Below are positions 56,205 through 64,000 of a stretch of DNA of 64,000 nt, in pieces (positions within the stretch are counted from its first letter, which is position 1; every line of letters begins with the position of its first letter). Origin of the DNA: Clostridiales bacterium (GTDB lineage: Bacteria > Bacillota > Clostridia > Lachnospirales > Lachnospiraceae); the NCBI GenBank assembly GCA_029010495.1, contig JAQXKO010000009.1, forward strand, positions 1 through 64,000, in the 5' to 3' direction. Below the pieces are notes generated by a model. That model ran no database searches and was not told where the DNA came from. It worked only from the letters and a program-made list of their open reading frames with translations. Both the position numbers and the translations under genes were made by a program.

Positions 56205-57074
56205 CTAATAATCCTTAAATAAAAATCCGCTCATGACTCCACGCCTGCCTTTCATGCCGCGATGGGAGTAAAATAATGTCATCATGCATTTTGTGCATAG
56301 ACATGAATTATGAATATTTTCGTCCAAAACACCTGCATCTATCATATTCTGCCTGTTGGCAAGCCACAGGTTGGCATAATAATGAGTATCATCACCGGGA
56401 GTCAATATCCTGTTATTTACATAATTATCAACATTTGTATATTCATAAGCCCTTCTGCCGAATTTCTCATAAAATCTTTCAGCCACATCCTCGCTTATTT
56501 CATAGCATTTTGGACAAATTGACGGTCCGATGACTGCAATAATATCCTCAGGCCTGGTTCCGTACATTTCAGTCATTTTTCTGACTGCATTGCCTGCTAT
56601 ATCACAAACTGTACCTGCCCAGCCCCCATGTGCCGTGGCAAGTACTCTGTTTGCCCTGTCAACAAAAAACATCGGTGTACAGTCTGCTCCCCTTACGGTA
56701 AGCACAAGATTTGCCTCATCTGTTATAAGTCCGTCTGCAGACTCAAACTTATTTTTATAAAAAAGGCCATTGCCTTTATCATTAGACGTAACAGGCACCA
56801 CATCATTTTTATGAACCTGGTTTGTAAGTACAATGTCATTAACATCAAAGCCTATGGCTTCACTGATAATTTTATAATTGGTCAATATATTATCATAATC
56901 ATCGCCAAGATCAAATCCCAGATTAAGACTTTTCAGATGGCCTGTACTGACTCCTCCGAGCTTTGTAGAAAAACCTGCCCTGATTCCCGGAATGTTTTCA
57001 AAAGCAGAAAATGAAATGAACGGAGCCTGATTATTGGTAACAAGATAACATTCGTCATTTAATCTCTGGAACAT
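56205..57074 (-). CDS. pgeF: Peptidoglycan editing factor PgeF (YfiH/laccase-domain)
   Basis: 289 residues. The zinc-binding His-Cys-His set is seen in NQVHKNDV, RGADCTPMFF and ATAHGGWAGTV. In E. coli PgeF removes wrongly built muropeptide precursors; older annotations call it polyphenol oxidase. The C-terminal SHRGMKGRRG is typical. It sits between yraN and the DUF512 gene in the operon. Confidence 0.92.
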   Translation of the reverse strand: MFQRLNDECYLVTNNQAPFISFSAFENIPGIRAGFSTKLGGVSTGHLKSLNLGFDLGDDYDNILTNYKIISEAIGFDVNDIVLTNQVHKNDVVPVTSNDKGNGLFYKNKFESADGLITDEANLVLTVRGADCTPMFFVDRANRVLATAHGGWAGTVCDIAGNAVRKMTEMYGTRPEDIIAVIGPSICPKCYEISEDVAERFYEKFGRRAYEYTNVDNYVNNRILTPGDDTHYYANLWLANRQNMIDAGVLDENIHNSCLCTKCMMTLFYSHRGMKGRRGVMSGFLFKDY

Positions 57075-57082
57075 AACCTCTC

Positions 57083-57436
57083 CTAATATGCGTCAAATGC
57101 ATTTTTTATCAACTCAATATTATCTCCGTCAATTCCCACCACATCAAATCTGACATTGTAATTTTCAAATTGCCTGTTGGTATATAAAAAATATCTTGCA
57201 ACATGAATAAGTCGTTTGATTTTAGTTTTTGTAATCTGTGAAAAACTTGTACCGAACTTAGCATTAAGTCTCATCTTCACCTCTATAAAGCAAAGAGTAT
57301 CATTGTCAAGGGCAATTATGTCAGCCTCTCCGCCTTTTATATAATAATTACGCCTGATAATGGTATATCCGTTATCCCTAAGGAATTTACAGGCCATATC
57401 TTCACCATATGTACCCTTTATTCTGAAATTTTCCAT
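57083..57436 (-). CDS. YraN family protein (UPF0102)
   Basis: 117 residues from ATG 57436 (AAGGAAG upstream); the longer frame from 57487 would run back into rnhB. The nuclease-like fold has GEADIIALDNDTLCFIEVK, a PD-(D/E)xK-type Asp and Glu-x-Lys set, and begins TYGEDMACKFLRDNGY. Its role is not established. Placement after rnhB is common in Firmicutes. Confidence 0.9.
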   Translation of the reverse strand: MENFRIKGTYGEDMACKFLRDNGYTIIRRNYYIKGGEADIIALDNDTLCFIEVKMRLNAKFGTSFSQITKTKIKRLIHVARYFLYTNRQFENYNVRFDVVGIDGDNIELIKNAFDAY

Positions 57437-57444
57437 ATACTTCC

Positions 57445-58200
57445 TTATACAAAATTTCTTATAAAGCTGTGTCTGTGGATTGGGCATGGTCCATACTTTT
57501 TTATTGCCTCTATATGGGCAGCTGCGCCATAACCCATATTGTTTTTGAAACCGTACTCAGGATAAAGCTTATCATATTCCTCCATCATCCTGTCTCTTGT
57601 AACTTTTGCAATAATGGATGCAGCAGCAACAGATGCGCTTTTAGCATCACCCTTAATAATACCCTTTTGCGGAATATTAAGTTCAGGAATTGTAACAGCG
57701 TCCACAATAATAAATTCAGGCTTCACATCCATGGCAGCCACAGCATTTCTCATAGCCTTATAGGTTGCCTGAAGGATGTTAATATCATCAATTACCTTTT
57801 CTGATTCAATACCTATTCCGTAAGAAACGGACTGAGCTGTAATAAGCTCATACAGTTTTTCTCTTTTGGACTTTGAAAGCTTTTTAGAATCATTAAGAAA
57901 AGGAAGATTTGCATCCTTTTTTAATATAACACAGGCTGTTACAACAGGCCCCGCAAGAGGACCGCGTCCCACCTCGTCAATACCTGCAACATATAAGGAA
58001 TCACTTATGCTACTGTCAAAATCAAACATTCCTTTAACGCGCAAAAGCTCATTTTCATAAGAAGCCTTATGTTTTTTTGCCTTTTCAACAAGCATAATCA
58101 CGCTTTTACGTTCATCATAGGAATATTTTGAAATAAATGTGTCAGGATCATTTTCCAAAAGTTCCTTAAATTCATCTTTTATTATGTTAAGTGAATTCAT
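57445..58200 (-). CDS. rnhB: Ribonuclease HII
   Basis: 251 residues. A ~70-residue N-terminal extension precedes the catalytic core beginning GIDEVGRGPLAGP with the acidic pair, then IIVDAVTIP and ASIIAKVTRDRMM. It cuts RNA-DNA hybrids and single ribonucleotides in DNA. Its ribosome binding site lies in the end of rbgA. Confidence 0.96.
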   Translation of the reverse strand: MNSLNIIKDEFKELLENDPDTFISKYSYDERKSVIMLVEKAKKHKASYENELLRVKGMFDFDSSISDSLYVAGIDEVGRGPLAGPVVTACVILKKDANLPFLNDSKKLSKSKREKLYELITAQSVSYGIGIESEKVIDDINILQATYKAMRNAVAAMDVKPEFIIVDAVTIPELNIPQKGIIKGDAKSASVAAASIIAKVTRDRMMEEYDKLYPEYGFKNNMGYGAAAHIEAIKKYGPCPIHRHSFIRNFV

Positions 58201-58203
58201 TAT

Positions 58204-59052
58204 TTAAAACTCCTCCGGCGTCTCAAGAGAAATTTTACCAAGCTTGACACTTCTGAAATCATCTACCAGAAGACGTGATGCACGATCAATGTCAGCCGTT
58301 CCGCCCTTTTTAAGGCAACCTCTTTTTAATGCGATAAGCTCAAGATTTTTGAAATTATCATTAGTAAATTCTATCCCGTAATAGTTTTTAATATAATCCG
58401 GGTATTTTTCATATAAAAATCCGATTAAATCTGCTGCCATTTCGCTTGAAATAAGTATATCATCATTAATTGAACCGATAAAAGCAATTTTTTTGCCGGT
58501 AAAAACATCATCAAATTTTGGCCATAATATACCGGGTGTGTCGAGAAGCTCGATATTTTTATTGAGTCTTATCCACTGCTTGCCCTTGGTAACGCCGGGC
58601 TTATTACCTGTTTTTGTGCATGATTTTCCTGCAAGAGAGTTAATAAACGTTGACTTGCCAACATTGGGAATTCCGCAGATCATCGCACGAACAGGTCTGA
58701 AAAGAATACCCTTTTCCCTGTCTTTTTTAATTTTTTCCTCACAGGCCTTAAGAATTACATCCTTAACTTTATTAATTCCGGCACCGGATCTTGAATTAAC
58801 CTTAACGACAAAGTACCCCTTGTCTTCAAAATATTTAACCCACCTGTCTGTTATCCTGTCATCAGCCATATCAGTCTTATTTAACAAGATAACTCTCGAT
58901 TTATTGGCCGCCATTTTTTCTATGTCGGGATTTTTACTTGAAACCGGTATTCTTGCATCTACAAGCTCTACCAGTACGTCAATAAGCTTCAAATCCTCAA
59001 GCATCTGTTTCTTCGCCTTAGCCATATGGCCGGGATACCATTGATACTGCAT
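58204..59052 (-). CDS. rbgA: Ribosome biogenesis GTPase RbgA (YlqF)
   Basis: 282 residues from ATG 59052. It begins QYQWYPGHMAKAKKQM, the family signature. The GTPase motifs are circularly permuted: LLNKTDM (G4) comes before GIPNVGKST (G1) and DTPGI (G3). It acts late in 50S assembly. It lies between lepB and rnhB, a common Firmicute order. Confidence 0.97.
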   Translation of the reverse strand: MQYQWYPGHMAKAKKQMLEDLKLIDVLVELVDARIPVSSKNPDIEKMAANKSRVILLNKTDMADDRITDRWVKYFEDKGYFVVKVNSRSGAGINKVKDVILKACEEKIKKDREKGILFRPVRAMICGIPNVGKSTFINSLAGKSCTKTGNKPGVTKGKQWIRLNKNIELLDTPGILWPKFDDVFTGKKIAFIGSINDDILISSEMAADLIGFLYEKYPDYIKNYYGIEFTNDNFKNLELIALKRGCLKKGGTADIDRASRLLVDDFRSVKLGKISLETPEEF

Positions 59053-59065
59053 AACTACATCCAAT

Positions 59066-59671
59066 CTATTTTTTATTAAACATGTTTACAAATCCGAATT
59101 TGTTAGTTCTGACGGAAGCCTTTCCGAGTATATCTTTTTTATATACATGACCATATCCTGCAAAACGACTGTCTTCCTTATCTCTGTCGTCAGCCAGAAC
59201 AAAATATTCATCCTTATCAAGCTTGATTTCCTCTACGGCAATTCCGGACAGCTTTGTTTCCGACGCTTTAATCTTGTCCTCAAGCTCATTACCATTAATA
59301 AATATTTTACCGTCAGTTATCTGAATAGTTTCACCCGGCAGTCCGTATATTCTCTTAATATCATAAATAATATGCTCATCATCGCCGCGTCTTATTACGG
59401 CAACATCAAATCTTTCAGGTTCAAAAAGCTTATATGTGACAGTATTTACTATAAGTCTGTCATTTTTAGACAGGGTAGGCTCCATTGAATCATTAGGGAC
59501 AACTGTCTTTGCAATGCATTTATGCGTAACAAGATATGCAAAACTTACTGCGAATAAAATACATAAAGACCAGAGTAATACCTTCAGAATTCTTTTCCTG
59601 ATTTTTTCTCTTTTTTCCTTTTGGTACAAGTCATATTTTGACTCGTCATAACCGCAAAATTCCTTCAGCAT
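59066..59671 (-). CDS. lepB: Signal peptidase I
   Basis: 201 residues. One membrane helix (~28-50) follows a Lys/Arg-rich N-terminus. The catalytic Ser is in VPNDSMEPTL and the Lys in YDIKRIYGLPGE; the GHVYKKDILGKA end is typical. It cleaves signal peptides of exported proteins outside the membrane. It heads the long operon down to mutS, with its own promoter. Confidence 0.95.
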   Translation of the reverse strand: MLKEFCGYDESKYDLYQKEKREKIRKRILKVLLWSLCILFAVSFAYLVTHKCIAKTVVPNDSMEPTLSKNDRLIVNTVTYKLFEPERFDVAVIRRGDDEHIIYDIKRIYGLPGETIQITDGKIFINGNELEDKIKASETKLSGIAVEEIKLDKDEYFVLADDRDKEDSRFAGYGHVYKKDILGKASVRTNKFGFVNMFNKK

Positions 59672-59706
59672 ATATTATCCCTTTTAAACATAATACTCTA
59701 GCATAT

Positions 59707-59735
59707 AGTATATAATTTTCTTAAAAATATGTCAA
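59707..59735 (-). promoter_or_regulatory. Sigma-A promoter of lepB
   Basis: TTGACA, 17 bp, TATACT on the minus strand, ~35 bp before the start codon. This is the strongest promoter match in the window. Confidence 0.8.
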
Positions 59736-59833
59736 GCAATCGCCTTTTTATTAAGCAATAATTAATGTAGAAAATATACATAAATATTCACATAAATTAT
59801 GTGATTTTAACGAAAAAATAATTAATATAAACA

Positions 59834-59863
59834 ATAAAAAAAGTCCTCAAAACGAGGACTTTT
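59834..59863 (-). terminator. Terminator after rplS
   Basis: A 9-bp stem (AAGTCCTC / GAGGACTT plus one A-T pair) with an AAAAC loop, followed on the minus strand by TTTTTTTATTG. Confidence 0.9.
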
Positions 59864-59873
59864 AATAATCAAA

Positions 59874-60218
59874 TTAACGAATCTGTTCTTTAACCTTAGC
59901 AGCCTTACCTGTTCTTTCACGTAAGTAGAAAAGCTTAGCACGGCGAACCTTACCGAATCTTACGACCTCAATCTTCTCAATCATTGGAGAATGAAGTGGC
60001 CATGTCTTCTCAACGCCGCATCCGTAAGAAAGCTTTCTTACAGTAAATGTCTCATGTATTCCGCCGTTCTGTCTCTTAATTACGATTCCTTCAAAAATCT
60101 GAATTCTTTCTCTGTTGCCTTCTTTTACCTTTGCATGAACCTTAACGGTATCACCAACCTTGAAAGAAGCAACTGACTCCTTTAACTGTGCATCTTCGAT
60201 GCTCTTAATGTAATCCAT
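59874..60218 (-). CDS. rplS: 50S ribosomal protein L19
   Basis: 114 residues from ATG 60218 (GGAGGTC 7-8 bases upstream; ATG 60233 overlaps that site). Typical segments are [36 protein letters not shown] and [14 protein letters not shown]. It has its own promoter and leader although it follows trmD. Confidence 0.98.
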   Translation of the reverse strand: MDYIKSIEDAQLKESVASFKVGDTVKVHAKVKEGNRERIQIFEGIVIKRQNGGIHETFTVRKLSYGCGVEKTWPLHSPMIEKIEVVRFGKVRRAKLFYLRERTGKAAKVKEQIR

Positions 60219-60287
60219 TATGTTGACCTCCATATATATATTTCGATGTTCATACTACATGGTACAGAGGAACACCGCGTCTCACAA
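60219..60287 (-). promoter_or_regulatory. Probable L19 ribosomal leader
   Basis: The ~70-nt leader of rplS can fold GGTGTTC against GAACATC (7 bp, one G-U) around CTCTGTACC, preceded by GACGC. L19 leaders of this form are known in Firmicutes and are thought to give feedback control by the protein. Assignment is by position and fold only. Confidence 0.5.
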
Positions 60288-60293
60288 ATCGGA

Positions 60294-60322
60294 ATTATAA
60301 CATATTGTTTTAATAATTGCAA
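60294..60322 (-). promoter_or_regulatory. Sigma-A promoter of rplS
   Basis: TTGCAA, 17 bp, TATAAT on the minus strand, just before the leader. Confidence 0.75.
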
Positions 60323-60329
60323 CTGTTTT

Positions 60330-61058
60330 TTATAAGTTAATTTTATATTTTTCAAGGAATTGCTTCTCCCTGTCGCTCAGCTGTGCCTTTTCCAGTAAAT
60401 CAGGTCTGTATTTCATCGTTCTTTTAATAGATTCCTCTTTGCGCCATTTGCTGATATTGGCATGATGTCCGCCGAGCAGCACCTCAGGCACCTCCATACC
60501 CTGCCATACACGGGGTCTTGTATACTGGGGATATTCTAAAAGATTATTTTCAAAGCTTTCCTCACAGCCGGATTCATCGTTTGTAAGCACACCGGGTACC
60601 ATCCTTGCAATTGCATCAATCATAACCATTGACGCAAGCTCACCGCCGCTTAAAACATAATCACCGATTGATATTTTATCTGTTACAATTTTTTCGATAA
60701 CTCTCTCATCAATTCCTTCGTAGTGACCGCAGAGAAAAATCAGTTCATCCTCTTTTGCAAATTCCTTAGCCATTTCCTGATTAAACGTATGGCCGGTCGG
60801 AGTCAGATATACCACTCTGGTATTTTCATTACTGCAAATATCCATATAACAATTGTAAACAGGTTCGGCACTCATAACCATACCTGCGCCTCCGCCGTAA
60901 GGATAATCATCAACATGCTTATGCTTGTCGGAAGAATAATCCCTTATATTTACCGCTTCAATAGATATTATGTTATTATCAACCGCTTTCCCGATAATGC
61001 TGGTATGGAGTCCGTTTAAAATCATCTCAGGGAATAACGTCATAACCTTAAATTTCAT
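60330..61058 (-). CDS. trmD: tRNA (guanine-N1)-methyltransferase TrmD
   Basis: 242 residues from ATG 61058 (AAAGGT upstream, family start MKFKVMTLFPEM); the longer frame from 61115 has no site. The SPOUT knot includes LCGHYEGIDERV, ISIGDYVLSGGELA and LLEYPQYTRP. It methylates G37 of tRNAs. It follows rimM. Confidence 0.98.
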   Translation of the reverse strand: MKFKVMTLFPEMILNGLHTSIIGKAVDNNIISIEAVNIRDYSSDKHKHVDDYPYGGGAGMVMSAEPVYNCYMDICSNENTRVVYLTPTGHTFNQEMAKEFAKEDELIFLCGHYEGIDERVIEKIVTDKISIGDYVLSGGELASMVMIDAIARMVPGVLTNDESGCEESFENNLLEYPQYTRPRVWQGMEVPEVLLGGHHANISKWRKEESIKRTMKYRPDLLEKAQLSDREKQFLEKYKINL

Positions 61059-61131
61059 ATAAAATACCTTTACTATAACATAATCAAATAAGTCTTCAGG
61101 ACAAATGACCGACAATTAAATCAATAATAAA

Positions 61132-61644
61132 TCAATCGTTTAAAAGGCCCTTCATAACATGTACAAGAACTCTTTTATTATCAGTATCAATGTCAAGCAC
61201 ACATTCCTTAATGACAGGAAACAAAACCTCTTTACCGTCAGGCATAAGAACAACATAAACATCATTGGCACCTGTCTGGAGTACATCGGTAAGCTTACCT
61301 ATCAGCTCTCCTTCATCACTGATAACTTCCGCACCAATAATATCAGCTATATAATATTCACCCTCTTCAAGTCTGGCTGCATTTTCTCTTGTAACATAAA
61401 TATCACAGCCCTTATATTTCTCAATATCATTAATGTTGTCTATTCCTTTAAACTTCATAATCACCATATTTTTAAAATATCTGCAGCCTGACACCTCATA
61501 CCTTACAAGCCCGTCTCTTTTTGTTTCAAGAAGGACCTCTTTCAGGTAATCAAACCTGCCAAGATCATCAGTCGTAGGAAAAACCTTGATTTCGCCTTTT
61601 ATACCGTGAGTGTTTGAATACACTCCGATTCTAAACATGTCCAT
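61132..61644 (-). CDS. rimM: Ribosome maturation factor RimM
   Basis: 170 residues. The N-terminal domain begins RIGVYSNTHGIKGEIKVFP and the C-terminal PRC-barrel has EYYIADIIGAEVISDEG and GKEVLFPVIKECV. It helps mature the 30S head. ATG 61644 is best spaced from AAAGGAG; ATG 61638 is possible. The terminator-like hairpin just upstream may lower expression relative to khpA. Confidence 0.96.
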   Translation of the reverse strand: MDMFRIGVYSNTHGIKGEIKVFPTTDDLGRFDYLKEVLLETKRDGLVRYEVSGCRYFKNMVIMKFKGIDNINDIEKYKGCDIYVTRENAARLEEGEYYIADIIGAEVISDEGELIGKLTDVLQTGANDVYVVLMPDGKEVLFPVIKECVLDIDTDNKRVLVHVMKGLLND

Positions 61645-61671
61645 AAAGTCTCCTTTATTAATTCAGTGGGT

Positions 61672-61698
61672 AAAAAAGGACTGCAAAAAGCAGTCCTT
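61672..61698 (-). terminator. Terminator or attenuator between khpA and rimM
   Basis: A 9-bp stem (AAGGACTGC / GCAGTCCTT) with an AAAAA loop and TTTTTTACCC after it on the minus strand. It partly separates ylxM-ffh-rpsP-khpA from rimM-trmD. Confidence 0.8.
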
Positions 61699-61703
61699 AT
61701 AAA

Positions 61704-61934
61704 TTACTGTACAATATCTACAGTTACTTTTTTGTCATCCATTGTTGCTGCAGCTTTGACAACCACTCTGATTGCCTTAGCAATACGGCCCTGTTTGCCG
61801 ATGACTTTTCCCATATCTTCAGGTGCGACTCTAAGTTCAACCAAGATATCGCAATCATTAATTGTCTCTGTTACAACAACCTGATCCGGATGAGAAACAA
61901 GTGATTTAGCTATTACTTCAACTAACTCTTTCAC
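61704..61934 (-). CDS. khpA: KH-domain RNA-binding protein KhpA
   Basis: 76 residues, GTG start 7 bases after GGAGG. A single KH domain with the GxxG loop in IGKQGRIAKAIR. KhpA binds RNA with KhpB in Gram-positives and affects cell division and small RNAs. Its place between rpsP and rimM is conserved. Confidence 0.95.
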   Translation of the reverse strand: MKELVEVIAKSLVSHPDQVVVTETINDCDILVELRVAPEDMGKVIGKQGRIAKAIRVVVKAAATMDDKKVTVDIVQ

Positions 61935-61948
61935 TTTAATACCTCCGA

Positions 61949-62194
61949 TTATTTCTCAATTCCAGCCTGCTTAAATAATCTGGCAACAGTGTCAGTAGGC
62001 TGAGCACCGTTAGCTAACCATTTCTTAGCTTCTTCTTCATCAACCTTTACTGCTGCAGGCTCAACTGTAGGATCATAAGTTCCAACCTCAGCGATAAAAC
62101 GTCCATCACGTGGGCTTCTTGCATCTGCAACTACGATTCTATAAAAAGGAGCCTTCTTCTGTCCCATTCTCTTTAATCTGATCTTTACTGCCAT
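61949..62194 (-). CDS. rpsP: 30S ribosomal protein S16
   Basis: 81 residues from ATG 62194 (AAGGAGGTG 7 bases upstream; the 62224 start is upstream of that site). Sequence [19 protein letters not shown] is the family start, followed by [20 protein letters not shown]. Confidence 0.98.
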   Translation of the reverse strand: MAVKIRLKRMGQKKAPFYRIVVADARSPRDGRFIAEVGTYDPTVEPAAVKVDEEEAKKWLANGAQPTDTVARLFKQAGIEK

Positions 62195-62258
62195 TACGTT
62201 CACCTCCTTAATGATTCTATACATTTATAATAATTCATAATTTCTTATGATTATCAAC

Positions 62259-63599
62259 TTAAAAACCAAAAGGCAATTTCTTGCCGAATAAACCTTTCTT
62301 TTTACCGTTCATCATGCCGTTCATCTGTTTCATCATCTTCTTCATCTGCTCAAACTGCTTCATAAGACGATTAACCTCTGCAATGTCAACACCGGCTCCC
62401 TTTGCAATACGCTTTTTTCTTGGTGGAGTAATAATGTCCGGTCTCTGTCTCTCCTTCTTTGTCATCGAATTAATAATTGCCTCTGTAGACTTAAATGCAT
62501 TATCATCAACCTCTACATCCGAAGGAATACCCATATTAGGCATCATCGACAAAATTGAATTGATACCGCCCATTTTCTTCATCTGCTGAATCTGCTCATA
62601 GAAATCATCAAAGTTAAAGTCAGCTTTACGAAGCCTGGCCTCCATTTCCCTGGCTTTTTCTTCATCGATATCTGCCTGAACCTTTTCAATAAGTGAAAGC
62701 ACATCACCCATACCGAGAATTCTGCTTGCCATTCTGTCCGGATAAAACTGTTCAAGGTCTGAAAGCTTTTCACCCATACCGACATAAAGAATAGGCTTAC
62801 CGGTTACCGCACGTATTGATAATGCGGCACCGCCTCTTGTATCACCGTCGAGCTTTGTCAAAATAACACCGTCTATACCGATATACTCGTCAAAGGTCGT
62901 TGCGACATTAAGGACATCCTGACCGGTCATGGAATCAACAGTAAGAATTGTTGAATCAACATGTACTGTTTCTTTTATCTGCTTAAGCTCATCCATCATA
63001 TCGGTATCAATATGAAGTCGTCCTGCCGTATCAATGATTATTACGTTAAGTCCTTCAGCATCAGCCTTCTTAAGAGCTTCCTTAACTATATCAACAGGCT
63101 TATGGTCCGTTCCCATCGAAAATGAAGGAACATCCTGTTTTTTTGCATTAATCTCAAGCTGTTCAATCGCTGCAGGCCTGTATATATCACAGGCAACAAG
63201 AAGAGGTCTTTTGCCCTGTGCCTTGAATTTACCCGCAAGCTTTGCAGCAGTCGTTGTCTTACCGGCACCCTGAAGACCACACATCATAAGTATGGTTTTG
63301 CCGGATGAATTAAGAACAATCTCTGTTTTCTCATCACCCATAAGCTTTATCAGCTCTTCGTTAACAACCTTAATAACCATCTGGGCGGGGTTAAGACCTT
63401 CAAGGATATCCGTACCGACGGCTCTTTCATTAACTGAATTAATAAACTGTTTAACAACTTTAAAGTTTACATCAGCCTCAAGCAAAGCCATCTTAACCTC
63501 TCTCATGGCTGCTTTTACATCAGCTTCCGAAAGACGTCCCTTCCCTCTAAGGTTTTTAAATACATTTTGAAGCTTGTCTGACAGACTCTCAAATGCCAT
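62259..63599 (-). CDS. ffh: Signal recognition particle protein Ffh
   Basis: 446 residues. N domain, then the SRP GTPase with GLQGAGKTTTAAKLAGK, DTAGRLHID and TKLDGDTRGGAAL, then the Met-rich M domain ending in QMKKMMKQMNGMMNG. It binds signal sequences on nascent chains together with 4.5S/6S RNA. It starts ~22 bp after ylxM. Confidence 0.98.
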   Translation of the reverse strand: MAFESLSDKLQNVFKNLRGKGRLSEADVKAAMREVKMALLEADVNFKVVKQFINSVNERAVGTDILEGLNPAQMVIKVVNEELIKLMGDEKTEIVLNSSGKTILMMCGLQGAGKTTTAAKLAGKFKAQGKRPLLVACDIYRPAAIEQLEINAKKQDVPSFSMGTDHKPVDIVKEALKKADAEGLNVIIIDTAGRLHIDTDMMDELKQIKETVHVDSTILTVDSMTGQDVLNVATTFDEYIGIDGVILTKLDGDTRGGAALSIRAVTGKPILYVGMGEKLSDLEQFYPDRMASRILGMGDVLSLIEKVQADIDEEKAREMEARLRKADFNFDDFYEQIQQMKKMGGINSILSMMPNMGIPSDVEVDDNAFKSTEAIINSMTKKERQRPDIITPPRKKRIAKGAGVDIAEVNRLMKQFEQMKKMMKQMNGMMNGKKKGLFGKKLPFGF

Positions 63600-63621
63600 T
63601 AGAAACCTCCAATTAACTAAA

Positions 63622-63990
63622 TCAATATATCTGAATCATTTTATCAGAAAGACGAATAATTTCGTTGCATGCGCTTTCATCTCCGTTTTTCTGGGAAAGA
63701 GCAAGCTCTCTTATCGTCTGTACGTCATTTTTAATTTCTTTAAACTTTTCTACAAGATGAAGCTTTTCTTCATAATTCTGAAGCTTTTTGACGGTACGTT
63801 TCATGGTATCGTGAACTCCCTGCCTGCTGATACCGGTTTCGTCAGAAATTTCAGCAAGCGTCATATCATTTAGCACATATCCTTCAAATACACTTCTGGC
63901 CGAATCACTAAGAAGTTCACCGTAAAAATCATATAAATATGAAAGTTCAACAACTTCCTTTAACCATTCTTTTGCATCAGATTTACTCAT
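63622..63990 (-). CDS. ylxM: YlxM family SRP-associated DNA-binding-like protein (UPF0122)
   Basis: 122 residues. A sigma-factor-like helix-turn-helix (YVLNDMTLAEISDETGIS then RQGVHDTMKRT) fills the middle. YlxM is co-transcribed with ffh in Firmicutes and has been linked to SRP function. The ATG is 10 bases from the window edge, so the ribosome binding site is only partly seen. Confidence 0.93.
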   Translation of the reverse strand: MSKSDAKEWLKEVVELSYLYDFYGELLSDSARSVFEGYVLNDMTLAEISDETGISRQGVHDTMKRTVKKLQNYEEKLHLVEKFKEIKNDVQTIRELALSQKNGDESACNEIIRLSDKMIQIY

Positions 63991-64000
63991 AACAAGCCAC

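Overview
The window looks like a chromosomal segment of a low-GC, probably spore-forming Firmicute, most likely a gut or rumen Lachnospiraceae. The evidence is a stage IV sporulation gene (spoIVA), the ylxM-ffh-rpsP-khpA-rimM-trmD-rplS order, strong AGGAGG ribosome binding sites, and a mannoside/hemicellulose locus of the Roseburia type. Species cannot be named from the sequence alone. Almost all genes lie on the minus strand. No rRNA, tRNA or CRISPR array was seen.

Region 1 to about 3487 is the end of an integrated mobile element, more AT-rich than the rest. It carries a broken DUF5664-like phage gene, an unknown phage-type gene, a lone plus-strand coiled-coil/DUF2325-like gene with its own terminator, a 55-residue SymE-like toxin-fold protein starting at GTG, and a calcineurin-like phosphoesterase. 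The element has split the host yifB/comM gene, leaving its first ~350 codons (3445-4518). From 4612 to 7305 come nrdR, a DUF4867 gene and, divergently, pyrB-pyrI, with clear back-to-back sigma-A promoters.

Region 7356-15196 is a five-gene ABC export operon: two HlyD-like lipoprotein adaptors (one with two adaptor modules in a single chain), a MacB/FtsX permease and two ATPases (one with an AbrB-like tail). It is followed by fhs and a gph-like phosphatase.

Region 17974-24291 is a compact five-gene beta-mannoside operon: a 2-epimerase, a GH130 mannosylglucose phosphorylase, a phosphohexomutase, a GH5 lipoprotein endoglycanase and mannose-6-phosphate isomerase. Together they form a complete route from mannobiose or Man-Glc to fructose 6-phosphate. 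An SGNH esterase-like gene lies just upstream.

Region 25961-46093 is a 20 kb glycan uptake locus with two sugar ABC permease pairs and two solute-binding proteins, one of them a 1033-residue fusion to carbohydrate-binding-like domains. It also encodes a two-domain lipoprotein, a DUF5696 ectoprotein, a YIP1 membrane protein, an NHL-propeller/TPR membrane protein, a YesL protein, a GH31 alpha-xylosidase and an unassigned GH26-like hydrolase. No import ATPase is encoded, so a shared MsmX-type ATPase elsewhere is inferred. This locus, as a multi-part membrane assembly, is the best candidate for an undescribed system.

Region 46202-63990 is housekeeping: mutS, rnhA, a membrane MutS-like ATPase, spoIVA, plsY, der, a DUF512 radical SAM gene, pgeF, yraN, rnhB, rbgA and lepB, then rplS with a probable L19 leader, trmD, rimM, khpA, rpsP, ffh and ylxM.
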